Assembly: GCA_963693315.1 (NCBI GenBank)
Contig: OY856188.1
Location: forward strand, 152,545,064 to 152,609,063
Reading direction: 5' to 3'
Length of the DNA: 64,000 nt
Origin: Diogma glabrata
Taxonomy: Eukaryota > Arthropoda > Insecta > Diptera > Cylindrotomidae
Program-made: the position numbers and the translations under genes
The notes under the pieces: generated by a model
Seen by the model: the letters and a program-made list of their open reading frames with translations, nothing else
Told to the model about the DNA's origin: nothing
Database searches by the model: none
Shown here: positions 22,891 to 35,229 of the stretch, one piece after another
Layout: each line of letters begins with the position of its first letter
Position numbering within the stretch: the stretch's first letter is position 1

Positions 22891-25800
22891 GCAGGAGGGA
22901 TCGATTTTGATCGATTATGATCAATGTTGATCTACGGGTCTGACTACCCTGCGTACTCCAGTCCCTGCCATTGACATATGAGTTAGCGTGAGATATCACA
23001 TACCACTGGCAATGGCAGGAGATGTCATTAGCCAAGATGATATCTTAGGGTGCTGGCGGACGAACTTTAATTAGTCAACGGCAGCACTTCCAGTCTTAGC
23101 TGGGCAGCGTTCCGTAGCGGTACCGCTCATTAGCTCTTCCGAGGAATCGAACCAACACGTAGTTATGTGTGGGCTTTGTGCCTTGATTAAGGTGGTGGGC
23201 GGTGCGTCTAGGGTGCGCTGCATCAGCTGGATTATTGGCATTTAGTTTTGTTTTGTTTTCTGCAAATTTCTCACAATTTGTTTTTCACTTATTATTTTGT
23301 TATTATTTCTTCATCTTATCATGAAATATTGGCATATGTCATATTTTGTAGTATGATAGGATTTTTTACTTAGTTATGCATTTTAAAATAAAACACAAAA
23401 AAATAAAATAAACATTTTGATATATATATATATGGCAGTACAACCGAAAAAAAATAAGTCTGCAAGTGGTAAAGCAAATTTGCGCAATCCACCCGCCCAT
23501 AAAGCGGCATGTCCACGGAATTTGCAGGGACAAAACATATATGAATCAATAAAAAATTTTAAAATATATGTTCAAAACATCTGCGGATTGAACGCTAACC
23601 ATGACCACGTGCAACATCATCTTGAGTACGACAAACCGAACATTCTATTCCTTACAGAAACACAAGTTTCTGAAAATTTTCTCTTTATAGAATCGCTAAA
23701 TTCCAAATATAGACTCGAATCAGCTTTCAAACTCCATCAGGGCGTATGCGCATTCATTCATGAGAGTGTTGCGTACACGCGCTTTCCAAATTTTGAACTA
23801 CACGGTGACGGCTTCAATACAATGGTTTTAAAGATTTGTCTTCCAGAAATGACTTTTTTTACAATAGTTTTATACCGGTCCCCCAATAAACGTAACCCAA
23901 ACTTTTTTAATATACTGACAAAAATTATGGACGAGATTAGAGCAAAGTCCCCTAATTGTGAAGTTATCGTTACCGGTGACTTCAACGTCCACAACAAATC
24001 ATGGTTGGAATTCTCCAAATCGACCGACGATGTTTACAATAGTGGAAAACTGGCAGAAATTTTTGCCGCGTCTCAGGGCCTATTCCAAATTGTTAAAAGC
24101 CCGACTTTCACTCCCCGTAATGGCGGGGATAATAGTTTTCTACTAGATCTCTATCTTACCACAATGCCAGATATTACGAGTGTCGATGTTGCGAAAGGTA
24201 GTATTGGAAATTCTGATCATTATTTAATCTCATCAGTTATCAAAACTGATTTACTTAAAACTACAGCTCCCAAACCCCGTAAAATATTTCACTACTCAAA
24301 AATGGATAAGAGTGGTCTTCAAAATTTTTTCCACGGTTTCCCTTTCGATCGTCATTGTTTTTACACCGACAATGTAAAGGTTTCTGCTCAAAACTTTACA
24401 GAAACCATCCAATTTGCTATCAATAAATTTGTCCCTTTCTCCATAGTAAAACCCAAACAAAAATACTTGTATTCGAAAGCTGCCAAAACGGCACTTAGAA
24501 ACAAACGTAGATCATTTAATATTTGGATTCATAACAAAACTCCCACTAATCGATCCCAATATCTAAAGGCCAACAAAATATCTAATCAGATTATCTCAAA
24601 CGAAAAGTCCGAAATTGACAGAGCGAAAGCCTCAAAACTTACGTCTATGTCTGTTTCTGACAAGAGTTTCTACAGTGCCATTAATTCTTTAAATTCTGGT
24701 ACAAAATTTTCTATTCCCCCTATTATTGATGGTGATTTAATCGTCAATGATCCCGCAAGAAAAGCTAACTTGTTCGCTGAACGCTTTGCTCTGAACTCCA
24801 CTGTTTTGGAAACTCCTAAAGAAATACCCCAAATCCAGTCTTCAGGAGTTAATATGAATGAACTTCACTTCAAACCCAAAATAGTCGCTAAACTTTTAAA
24901 GGGGTTAAACATCAACAAAGCATCAGGAATGGACAATATTTCACCCATTATTTTCAAAACCTTTTCCAAAGAACTTGCACCAACTTTAACTAAAATATTC
25001 TACCAATCCTACAAATCTGGTATATTTCCCTCGTGGTGGAAGTTGGCAAATGTCCAGCCCGTCCCCAAAAAGGGACCAAAATCCGATATCTCAAATTATA
25101 GGCCAATAGCTTTACTATCGGTCCTATCCAAAGTCTATGAGCATTATATTAATACACATATTTCAAAATTTCTGGAAGAAAATCATTTAATATCCGACAG
25201 CCAATACGGTTTTCGAAACAAAAGATCAACTACCGATCTATTAAACTATGTAGCGCATTTTTGGAACAGCATACTTGATAAAGGTGGTGAAACATACGTT
25301 ATCGCTTTAGACATCTCCAAGGCATTCGATCGAGTCTGGCATGCCAACTTAATCAACAAGCTCGTTGCGTACGGTTTTCATCCCAATGTTGTGAAGCTGA
25401 TTCAAAATTTTCTATCCGACCGATACATTTCGTTTACCTTAGACGGATATTCTTCTGAGTCTAAACTAATTAACGCTGGTGTACCCCAAGGCTCAGTATT
25501 GTCCCCAACCCTATTTTTGATTTATATCAACGAATTGTTGGAAATCACCAGCAACCCAATAAATAGTTTTGCAGATGATAGTACTCTGCACAAGTCGTTC
25601 GAGCCCCTTCCTTCAAAAGGTAAAATGCACGAACGAATTAATCCTGCCCGGAGAGACGCTGCCATAAACGTGAACAAAGACCTGAATAAAGTCGCCGACT
25701 GGGGTGACCAAAACCTTGTCAATTTCAACTCCACCAAAACACAGCTGTTGATTGTTTCCAGATCAAATACCGAGTTCCCCAAAGATATTTTATTTAGTAT

Positions 25801-26532
25801 GTGTGATGAACCAATAGGTGAATGTAAAAACATTCGTTTATTGGGTGTCACAGTTTCAAATGACCTACTCTGGAACGATCATGTAATGGCGATGGCAAAA
25901 AGCGCGTCTAAAAAACTCGGCCTCCTAAATAGATGCAAAAAATTTTTCACTCCATACCAATTGCTCCATGTTTATAAGTCCTATATTCGTCCCTGTATGG
26001 AGTACTGCTGTCAAGTTTGGGGTGCTGCCTCTGTTTCCATCTTGGCCCTCTTGGACTCTGTTCAAAAGCGAGCTATACGAATTGTAAGTGATCGAACTTT
26101 GACATCAAAACTTGATTCCCTACAACATCGTCGCACTGTTGCTGACCTCGTTGTTTTTTACAAATATCGTCATCAGCAGTGCTCAGATGAAATCAGCGGC
26201 ATCATGCCTCAAACTTATTCTTACCCCCGGTTCCACTCGGCAATCGGCTGCCGCAACCAGTGAAACGGTAAAGATCCCGCGCTGTCATACTGGCAGATCG
26301 CAGAGAGACTTCTTTGTCCGAACTGCGTACAAATGGAATAGTTTGCCGGAACACTTAGTCTCAGGTGGCTTCAACCCACAGATGTTTAAAAAAAGCGTTA
26401 ATCTACACCTCAGAACGCCAGTTGTTGTGGGACCCAGGTCTAGACCTAGGTCTTAAAAGGTATTTATGTGTTGTTGTGACACATATTCTAAACCCTATTA
26501 CACAACACATTTAATTAAAAAAAAAAAAAAAA
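22891..26532 (+). mobile_element. Full-length CR1/Jockey-like LINE, copy B
   Basis: It starts at GCAGGAGGGATCG, has a 541-bp 5' UTR and a single long ORF, and ends at ACACAACACATTTAATT plus about 16 A. It is nearly identical to copy C along its whole length, so both inserted recently. It interrupts a unit of the 159-bp satellite between an AATACATTTT word and ATAATTTGTAGCC, so the satellite array predates it. Confidence 0.92.
23432..26456 (+). pseudogene. LINE endonuclease-reverse transcriptase (copy B), one frameshift
   Basis: I chose the start MAVQPKKN at 23432, as in copy C. An ATG 15 bases upstream is created by a TATATA run and is unlikely to be used. The protein has an APE-type endonuclease (VQNICGLN, LTETQ, GDFNVHNKSW, NSDHYLI) and an RT with LDISKAFDRVW, GVPQGSVLSP and FADDST. 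An extra G at about 26229-26230, relative to copy C, shifts the frame at residue ~930. The first frame stops at 26263, and the natural C-terminus with FVRTAYKWNSLPEHLVSG lies in the frame 26112-26456. The catalytic part is complete; whether the altered tail matters is unknown. Confidence 0.9.
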
Positions 26533-27950
26533 TTATAATTTGTAGCCGGTTAAGCTTCAATTTTTTACGTCCTCAAAATGTTTGTAGCCCCTGCAAATTT
26601 TGAGAAATTCAAGAAACCACTATCTTTAATTTAAGCTAGCGGTTTTCGCAATATCTCACGTTCTATTCATCCAATTTTAATTCTTAATACCTTATTATTT
26701 GTAGCCGGTTAGGCTTCAATTTGTTACGTCATCAAAATGTTTGTAGCCTGAGCCAATTTTGAGAAATTCAAGAAACCGCTATATTAAATTTAAGCTAGCG
26801 GTTTTCGCAATATCTCACGTTCTATTCATCCAATTTTAATTCTTAATGCCTTATAATTTGTAGCCAGTTAGGCTTCAATTTGTTACGTCATCAAAATGTT
26901 TGTAGCCCCTGCTAATTTTGAGAAATTCAAGAAACCGCTATCTTAAATTTAAGCTAGCGGTTTTCGCAATATCTCACGTTCTTTCTGTTCATCCAATTTT
27001 AATTCTTAATACCTTATAATTTGTAGCCAATTAGGTTACAATTTGTTACGTCATCAAAATGTTTGTAGCCTGAGCCAATTTTGAGAAATTCAAGAAACCG
27101 CTATATTAAATTTAAGCTAGCGGTTTTCGCAATATCTCACGTTCTATTCATCCAATTTTAATTCTTAATACCTTATTATTTGTAGCCAGTTAGGCTTCAA
27201 TTTGTTACGTCATCAAAATGTTTGTAGCCCCTGCCAATTCTGAGAAATTCAAGAAACCGCTATCTTAAATTTAAGCTAGCGCTTTTCCCAATATCTCACG
27301 TTCTATTCATCCAATTTTAATTCTTGATACATTATAATTTGAAGCCGGTCAGGTTGCAATTCGTTACGTCATCAAAATGTTTGTAACCCTTGCCAATTCT
27401 GAGAAATTCAAGAAACCGCTATCTTAAATTTAAGCTAGCGGTTTTCGCAATATCTCACGTTCTATTCATCCAGTTTTAATTTTTAAGACATTTTAATTTG
27501 TAGCTGGTCAGGCTACAATTTCTTACGTTATCAAAATGTTTGTAGCCCCTGCAAATTTTGAGAAATTCAAGAAACCGCTATCTTAAATTTAAGCTAGCGG
27601 GTTTCCCAATATCTCACGTTTTATTCATCCAATTTTAATTCTTAATACATTTTAATTTATAGCCGGTTTGGCTACAATTTGTTACGTCATCACAATGATT
27701 GTAGCCCCTGCCAATTTTTAGAAATTCAAGAAACCGCTATCTTAAATTTAAGCTAGCGGTTTTCGCAGTATCTCACGTTCTATTCATCCAATTTCAATTT
27801 TTAATACATTAAAATTTGTAGCCGGTTAGGCTACAATTTGTTACGTCATCAAAATGTTTGTAGCCTGTGCCAATTTTGATAAATTCAAGAAACCGCTATC
27901 TTAAATTTAAGCTAGCGGTTTTCCCAATATCTCACGTTCTATTCATCCAG
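26533..27950 (+). repeat. 159-bp satellite, continuation after the LINE, about 9 copies
   Basis: Same unit and orientation as 17399-22890. The array stops abruptly at ATTCATCCAG, where the 290-bp repeat begins. Confidence 0.95.
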
Positions 27951-28490
27951 GACCGGGGTAGAGGGGGTAAAAAAAACTTTTTTTTGTCGTTTGAAAGAAC
28001 ATCTAATTTGAAATTCGTTGCATTTTTTTTAGAATTTTGCGGTACCCAGTTTTTGAGTTGTTGTCAAAAAAGTGCAAAATTCAGACCGTTCCCCCCATAC
28101 GTTTCGACACTAAATGACAGAAAAAGTTGTAAAATCTCGCAGAGATAGGAAATTTGATAGGTTTTGTATGAAAACTACAGCACAGTTTTTGAGTTATGGA
28201 TAAGAAAGGGTAAAATTCAGATCGTGCCACCGCCTTCGTTTCGACGATGACTGACAGAAAAATTTGAAAATATTGACAGAGACAGGAATATTGGTAAATT
28301 TTGAATGAAAATCATAGCGAAGACTCAAATAATTATATATTTTTGTGTGTTTATGGGATGGGTGTGGGGAGGGAAGAAAAACCATTTTTGACCCAAATGA
28401 AAGAGCACTTAATTTAAGAAATATCACAATTTTTTTTAGAATTTTGCAATGCACAGTTTTTGTGTTATTGAAAAAAAAATATTTTTAGTA
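27951..28490 (+). repeat. 290-bp repeat, left arm, about two copies
   Basis: Landmarks are GTTTAGGGGACCGGGGTAAA-like, GGGGTGTCATTTGAAAGA-like and CACAGTTTTTGAGTTAT words. The same unit is mirrored at 33600-34930 and repeated at 55900-56608 and 60259-60545. Small ORFs such as 27867-28148 are by-products. The right arm has more copies than the left. Confidence 0.85.
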
Positions 28491-28840
28491 TGTAGCCTTT
28501 CCACCCCCTAAATTTCAACACTCGATTGAGCGAAAAAATAATCAAATTTAATCCATTTACAAGCTGGTGTAATTGAATCTTTTTTAAGTTACCAAAAACA
28601 TCTATCGATAATATTTAACCTGAATTAACATTTTTTTTGCCATTTTTGATTAATGTAGATTTGATTGTAATCTACTATTGACATTTACAATTTAACATTT
28701 ATTTTGTTATGTGTCTATGGTCTGGAACACAACACAACTTTTTGTCAATAATTTTTGATATTGTGTTCTTTTACATTCACGGAACCCTTGACGAGCGAAT
28801 TTTATTCGCACTTGTCTGACTTTTTTATTTTTAATACATC
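28491..28840 (+). repeat. Unique spacer of the palindrome, left copy
   Basis: Begins at about TATGTAGCCTTTCC and runs to the TTATTCGCACTTGTCTGAC block. It is mirrored almost completely at 32946-33310 and starts again at 63901-64000. It is single-copy within each arm, which makes it good evidence that the arms are true inverted copies. The word TATGTAGCC here is the uninterrupted version of the RTE insertion site at 60546. Confidence 0.85.
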
Positions 28841-30645
28841 AAAATTCGTAGCCGATTAAGCTTCAATTTATTACGTCATCAAAAAATTTGTAGCCCCTCC
28901 AATTTTCCAAAAACCGTTATCTTATATATAAGCAAGCGGTTTTCCAAATATCTCAAGTTCTATCCATCCTACTTAATTTCTGAATACATCAAAATTTGAA
29001 GCCAATGTGGAACCGATTTGTTACGTCAATAAAAACTTTGTAGCCCCCTCCAATTTTGAAAAATTCAAGACACCGTTATCTTAAATTCAAGTTAGCGGTT
29101 TTCCAAATATCTCAGTTCTATTCATCTTACTTTATTTCTGAATACATCAAAATTTGTAAACAATGTGGAACCAATTTGTGACGCCATCAAAAAATCTGTA
29201 GCCCTCTCCAATTTCGAAAAAATGAAGAAACCGTTATCTTAAATTTAAGCTAGTTTTTTTCAAAATATCTCACGACCTATTCATTAAATTCTAATTCTGA
29301 ATACACCAAAATTTGTAGCCAATGTGGAATCAATTTGTTACGTCATCAAAAAATTTGTCGGCCCTGCAATTTTGAAAAATTAAAAAAACCGTTATCTTAT
29401 ATTCAAACTAGCGGCTTTCACAATATCTCACGTTCAATATCTCATCTTACTTTTTTTCTGAATACATCAAAATTTGTAAACAATGTCGAACCAATTTGTT
29501 ACGTCATCAAAAAATTTTTAACTCCTGCCAATTTTTAAAATTTCAGAAATCCGTTATCTTATATTTAACTATGCGGTTTTCCAAATACCTCACATTCTAT
29601 TCATCTTACTTTAATTCTGAATGCATCAAAGTTTGTAGCCAATGTGAAACCAATTTGTTACGTCATCAAAAAATCTATGGAATTTTGAAAAATTCCATAA
29701 ACCGTTATCATATATTTAACTAGTGGTTTTCCAAATCTCTCAAGTTCTATCCATCTTACATTTCTTAATACATCAAAATTTGTAACCAATGTAGAACCAA
29801 TTTGTTACGTTATCAAAAAATTTGTAGCCCTTCCCAATTTTGAGAAATTCAAAAAACCGTTATCTTATATTTAAGCTAGCGGTTTTCCAAATATCTCAGT
29901 TCTATTCATCTTACTTTTTTTGCTAAATACATCAAAATTTGTAAACAATGTGGAACCAATTTGTGACGCCATCAAAAATCTGTAGCCCTCTCCAATTCCG
30001 AAAAAATGAAAGTTAGCGGTTTTCAAAATATCTCACGACCTATTCATTAAATTTTAATTCTGAATACATCAAAATTTGTAGCCAATGTGGAACCAATTTG
30101 TTTTTCATCAAAAAATTTGTAGCCCTTGCAATTTTGAAAAATTCCATAAACCGTTATCTTATATTTAACTAGCGGTTTTCCAAATCTCTCAAGTTCTATC
30201 CATCTTACATTTCTTAATACATCAAAATTTGTAACCAATGTAGAACCAATTTGTTACGTTTTCAAAAAATTTGTAGCCCTTCCCAATTTTGAGAAATTAA
30301 AAAAAACCTTTATTTTATATATAAGCTAGCGGTTTTCCAAATATCTCACGTTGTAAGTAAGATGAACTTTATTTCTGAATACATCAAAATTTGTAACCAA
30401 TGTGGAACCAATTTGTTACGTCATCAAAAAATTTGTAGCCCCTCCTATTTTGAAAAATTCAAGAAACCGTTATCTTATATTTAAGCTAGCGGTTTTCCAA
30501 ATATCTCAGTTCTCTTACTTTATTTCTGAATACATCAAAATTTGTAGCCAATGTGGAACCAATTTGTTACGCCACCAAAAAATTTGTAGTCTCTGCCAAT
30601 TTTAAAAACTCAAAAAACCGTTATCCTATATTTGGGCTATTATTT
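28841..30645 (+). repeat. Diverged 159-bp satellite, inner left array
   Basis: Same layout as the outer satellite (AATTTGTAGCC, GTTACGTCATCAAAAAATTTG, AAACCGTTATCTTATATTTAAG, TAGCGGTTTTCC). The copies are much less alike: GTAGCCAATGTGGAACC replaces the GGTTAGGC block and indels are common. It appears to be the older subfamily. Confidence 0.85.
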
Positions 30646-31571
30646 TGAAAACGTCCATCGAAAAAAAAATAACTATTTTTTAAAAATCTGAAATTTTGAT
30701 ATATTGTTGGTATTGACGAAAGGAAAAAAGAGATTTCTGCTTTTATTTTTTGTGTACTCTCAATCGGAGTTATGCGCGGTTGAATTTTTGAGGCTTTTTC
30801 ACGTAGTTTTGGTAATGGTGTCAATGTTTTGTGAATAAGTGCCACAAATTTCATCCGACTTACGTATATTTTTGCAAGTTAAAAGGAAAATAATTGAATA
30901 ATTGAAATAAGTAAGTTTAAAGTTTTGTTCCGCTTGGCGGCGTGTAAAACCTTGGTTTACTTCAAAGCTCATATCTCAAAAACCAACCTTTTTTTTTTGT
31001 TTTCCTTAAATTTTAAAGTAAACATATGCAGCTATGAAATTGAGAAATAAAAATTAAAATTAACAATTTTTAAAGTTTGGTATATGAAAAATTCACATGT
31101 GTTTTTTTATTAAGTTAATAATCCTGTACTAAATATGGATCTAATAAATTAAACATTTCATATTTTAACACCTGCAATAAATTTGAACCATTTTTTGTGC
31201 ATTAATGGTTAAAAACTTATTAAAAAAATTTAAGTTAAGTGGTAAAATAAAGGAATTTAACTTATTAAAAGGGTCTGTAAAATGTTTATTCATTTTAAAA
31301 AATGTCTAGTCAGCCCCTTTTTACTAATTAAAATCTCATTAGAGACTCATAATTTTAACATTTAAATTTTCTAATGACGCCCACAAACGTTTTTTGGAAA
31401 AAATTATGCTTGCATCCAATCAAAATATATTAAATTGTACCTACCTAATTTTACCTGATTCTACATATGTCAAAACTATTTAAAGGGTATATATATTGAT
31501 GTGATTGCCTTATAGCAAGTATATTCCAAAATATTTAGAAGACATAACGTTTAGAAAAGATAATACTAGAA
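30646..31571 (+). other. Unique core of the palindrome upstream of the gene relic
   Basis: 30890-31571 is the reverse complement of 1027-1712, the upstream region of the intact zinc-finger gene. 30646-30889 has no second copy in the window and no recognisable gene. Confidence 0.7.
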
Positions 31572-31832
31572 ATGCCTTTCAAATTGTTCTGCAACTTGTA
31601 CGGTCTCAAAAATCATACGCGGACATCAAAAAATGTGAAACTGGTCACACCAGCTATTATTCAAAAAGCTGCGACCCTAAATTTTACTTTACGTGATTAC
31701 CAGTTTATATGTGAAACCTGTCGCACTTAAATCTATAAAAATAAGGTAAATTTAATTATTTTATTAAAATGAATAAAAATTCATATGCAACTAATATTTT
31801 CTACAGCAGCTTTCATGTTCGGAAGCTATCGA
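31572..31832 (+). pseudogene. Truncated copy of the zinc-finger mobile-element gene
   Basis: Exon 1 (31572-31745, 174 bp) has the same length and splice donor as 853-1026. The intron ends at CTACAG (31801-31806), as in the intact copy. A TAA has replaced a Tyr codon near the end of exon 1, and at least one Asp has become Tyr. Exon 2 runs only about 26 bases before it is cut at 31832, where inverted satellite begins. It cannot make the full protein. Its position at the centre of the palindrome suggests that this gene belonged to the element's autonomous form, which is inference. Confidence 0.8.
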
Positions 31833-32945
31833 TTCCATAAATTTTTTGATGACGTAACAAATTGGTTTCACATTGGCTACAAACTTTGATGTATTCAGAA
31901 TTAAAGTAAGATGAATAGAATGTGAGGTATTTGGAAAACCGCATAGTTAAATATAAGATAACGGATTTCTGAAATTTTAAAAATTGGCAGGGGTTGAATA
32001 TTTTTTGATGACGTAACAAATTGGTTCGACATTGTTTACAAATTTTGATGTATTCAGAAAAAAAGTAAGATGAGATATTGAACGTGAGATATTGTGAAAG
32101 CCGCTAGCTTGAATATAAGATAACGGTTTTTTTAATTTTTCAAAATTGCAGGGGCGACAAAGTTTTTTGATGACGTAACAAATTGGTTCCACATTGGCTA
32201 CAAATTTTGGTGTATTCAGAATTAGAATTTAATGAATAGGTCATGAGATATTTTGAAAACCACTAGCTTAAATTAAAGATAACGGTTTCTTCATTTTTTC
32301 GAAATTGGAGAGGGCTACAGATTTTTTGATGGCGTCACAAATTGGTTCCACATTGTTTACAAATTTTGATGTATTTAGCAAAAAAAAGCAAGAAGAATAG
32401 AACTGAGATATTTGGAAAACCGCTAGCTTGAATTTAAGATAACGGTTTCTTGAATTTTTCAAAATTGGAGGGGGCTACAAAGTTTTTGATGACGTAACAA
32501 ATTGAAGCCTAATCGGCTACAAATTTTGATGAATTAAAAATTAAAATCGGTTGAATAGAACGTGAATTGAAACTGAATTTTCACAAATAGAACGTGAACG
32601 TGAAAATGAATCGGCCACAAATTTTAATGTATTAAAAATTAAAATTGGCTAAATAGAACAAAAGATAGTGTGAAAATCGCTAGCTTAAATTTAAGTTAAC
32701 GGTATCTTGAATTTCTCAAAATTCGAGGGGGCTACAAATTTTTTATTGACGTAACAAATCGGTTCCACATTGGCTACAAATTTTGATGTATTCAGATATT
32801 AAGTAAGATGAATAGAACTTGAGATATTTGGAAAACCGCTAGCTTAAATATAAGATAACGGTTTTTGGAAAATTGGAGGGGGCTACAAATTTTTTGATGA
32901 CGTAATAAATTGAAGCTTAATCGGCTACAAATTTTGATGTATTAA
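31833..32945 (-). repeat. Diverged 159-bp satellite, inner right array (inverted)
   Basis: About seven units in reverse complement of 28841-30645, for example GTAACAAATTGGTTCCACAT followed by GGCTACAAATTTTGATGTA. Two short irregular stretches near 32560-32640 look rearranged (GAACGTGAATTGAAACTGAA). Confidence 0.85.
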
Positions 32946-33310
32946 AAATAAAAAAGTCAGACAAGTGCGAATAAAATTCGCTCGTCAAGGGTTCCGTGAA
33001 TGTAAAAGAACACAATATCAAAAATTATTGACAAAAAGTTGTGTTGTGTTCCAGAGCATAGACACATAACAAAATAAATGTTAAATTGTAATTTGTAAAT
33101 GTCAATAGTAGATTACAATCAAATCTACATTAATCAAAAATGGCAAAAAAAATGTTAATTCAGGTTAAATATTATCGATAGATGTTTTTGGTAACTTAAA
33201 AAAGATTCAATTACACCAGCTTGTAAATGGATTTAATTTGATTATTTTTTCGCTCAATCGAGTGTTGAAATTTAGGGGGTGGAAAGGCTACATACTAAAA
33301 ATATTTTTTA
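32946..33310 (-). repeat. Unique spacer of the palindrome, right copy
   Basis: Reverse complement of 28491-28840 with few differences, including GTCAGACAAGTGCGAATAAA and GAACACAATATCAAAAATTA. Confidence 0.85.
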
Positions 33311-33599
33311 TTCTCTTCCATTTAATTATATCAGCTTTATTTGTATGTTTTTTCGATAATAATAGTATGTATTATTGTATTGTTTTCTAACCTATAGCCT
33401 AATGAACTTAACCTATTGTCTAATGAAAATTTTCCTATAAAAAAATTATCATTATTCAATTGGTATGATTCCAATTGGTCAAATTGTTTTGATTTCATTA
33501 AAATTATTTTCAAATTATAATCACAATTGCTTTGATAAGTTTTGTTCAGAAATCAAATTTTAATTTAAATTCTCTTATTTCGTTTAGTTGAACTTCATT
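33311..33599. other. Arm-specific AT-rich insertion
   Basis: These 290 bases interrupt the right arm and have no partner in the left arm. No ORF or known repeat is recognised. Confidence 0.5.
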
Positions 33600-34943
33600 A
33601 TTCACTCATTGATTAAACTATTATTTTTCAATAACACAAAAACTGTGCATTCCAAAATTCTAAAAAAAATTGTGATATTTCTTAAATTAAGTGTTCTTTC
33701 ATATGACACCCCACTCATTTGGGTCAAAAATGGCTTTTTTTCCCTCCCTACACCCATCCCATAAACACATAGAAATATATAATTGTTTGAGTCTTCGCTA
33801 TGATTTTCATTCAAAATTTACCAATATTCCTGTCTCTGTCAATATTTTCAAATTTTTCTGTCAGTCATCGTCGAAACGATCTAAATTTTACCCTTTCTTA
33901 TCCATAACTCAAAAACTGTGCTGTAGTTTTCATACAAAACCTACCAAATTTAGTATCTCTGTGAGATTTTACAACTTTTTCTGTCATTTAGTGTCGAAAC
34001 GTATGGTGGGGAACGGTCTGAATTATGCACTTATTTGACAATAACTCAAAAACTGGGCACCGCAAAATTCTAAAAAAAATTGCAACCAATTCTAAATTAT
34101 ATGTTCTTCCAAATGACACCCCACTCGCTTGGGTCAAAAAAAGTTTTTTTTACCCCCTCTACCCCGGTCCTCTAAACACACAGAAATATAATTATTAAAG
34201 ACTTTGCTATAGTTTTCGTACGAAATTTAGTAAATTTCCTAACTCTGTGAATTTTAACAAATTTTTAGGTCAATCAGTGTCGAGACGTATGGCGTATGTC
34301 GAACGGTCTGAATTTTGCACTTTTTTGACAATAACTCAAAAACTGGGTACCGCAAAATTCTAAAAAAAATTGCAACGAATTTCAAATTAGATGTTCTTTC
34401 AAATGACACCCCACTCGCTTGGGTAAAAGAAAGCTTATTTTTACCCCCTTTACCCAGGTCCTCTAAACACACAGAAATATAATTATTGGAGACTTCGCTA
34501 TAGTTATCGTACAAAATTTAGCAAATTTCCTAGCTCTGTGAATTTTTACAAATTTTTCCGTCAATCAGTGTCAAAACGTAGGGGGGGGGGGAGGAACGTT
34601 ATGAAAGTCGCACTATTTTTAATATAACTCAAAAACTGGGTATCGCAAAATTCTACAAAAAATTGCTTTGTTTTTTAAATTAAGTGCTCTTTCAAATGAC
34701 ACCCCACTTGACCACATTTTAAATAGTGTTTTAACCCCTCCTTATTTCCACCCCCTTAATAAATCTAAGTATGAGAATATGACACTTTTTTATATTTTTT
34801 ATTAAAAACGAAATTAGTACGTTTTCTATCATTCCAAATACATTTGAAAATTTTCGATCAGATAGGTTCGGAGCTAATCGAGGTAAGAAAACACGAAAAA
34901 ACGTCATTATTCAAAATTATACGAAAAATGGTGTGGTGTAAAA
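33600..34943 (-). repeat. 290-bp repeat and flank, right arm (inverted)
   Basis: About four units, each with ATAACTCAAAAACTG(G/T)GC, AATGACACCCCACTC and ACCCCCTCTACCCCGGTCC-like words. A non-repeated flank (about 34700-34943) is shared with 55700-55950 in reverse. A run of G (about 34580-34590) is matched by C-runs near 56040 and 56328. Confidence 0.85.
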
Positions 34944-35229
34944 TTCCAAAATAAACTTTTAAGGAATACTGAAATGAAGCCCTTTCATATGATACCCTAT
35001 TTGAATCTAGAAAAAAATGTATTTTCTCAAAGGTCTCACATCATAGCCCTGTAAACCAAACGAAAACCACTTTAGTTTTATTTGTATCCGTCATGAGGAC
35101 AGATTAGTTTTATACGCACCTCAAATTTCAAGTCCATAGCATTTATAGTTTACGAGATAATCGATATAATGTGAAAAACTCGTTTTACTCTCACCAATAG
35201 TGTCCGTATAAAAAACGGAACCCTAAAAT
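34944..35229 (-). repeat. GGTTCCG-hairpin dispersed repeat, copy 2
   Basis: Near-identical to 1-290. It ends in CGTATAAAAAACGGAACCCT directly against the inverted 159-bp satellite. Confidence 0.85.

Noticed and set aside
23137..23157. tRNA-like B box (GGTTCGATTCC) on the minus strand in the LINE 5' UTR
   Set aside because: No A box at a suitable distance and no cloverleaf; probably chance within the UTR, though present in both full copies.
29335..32462. Repeated small ORFs such as MEPICYVIKKF
   Set aside because: By-products of the diverged 159-bp satellite in both orientations.
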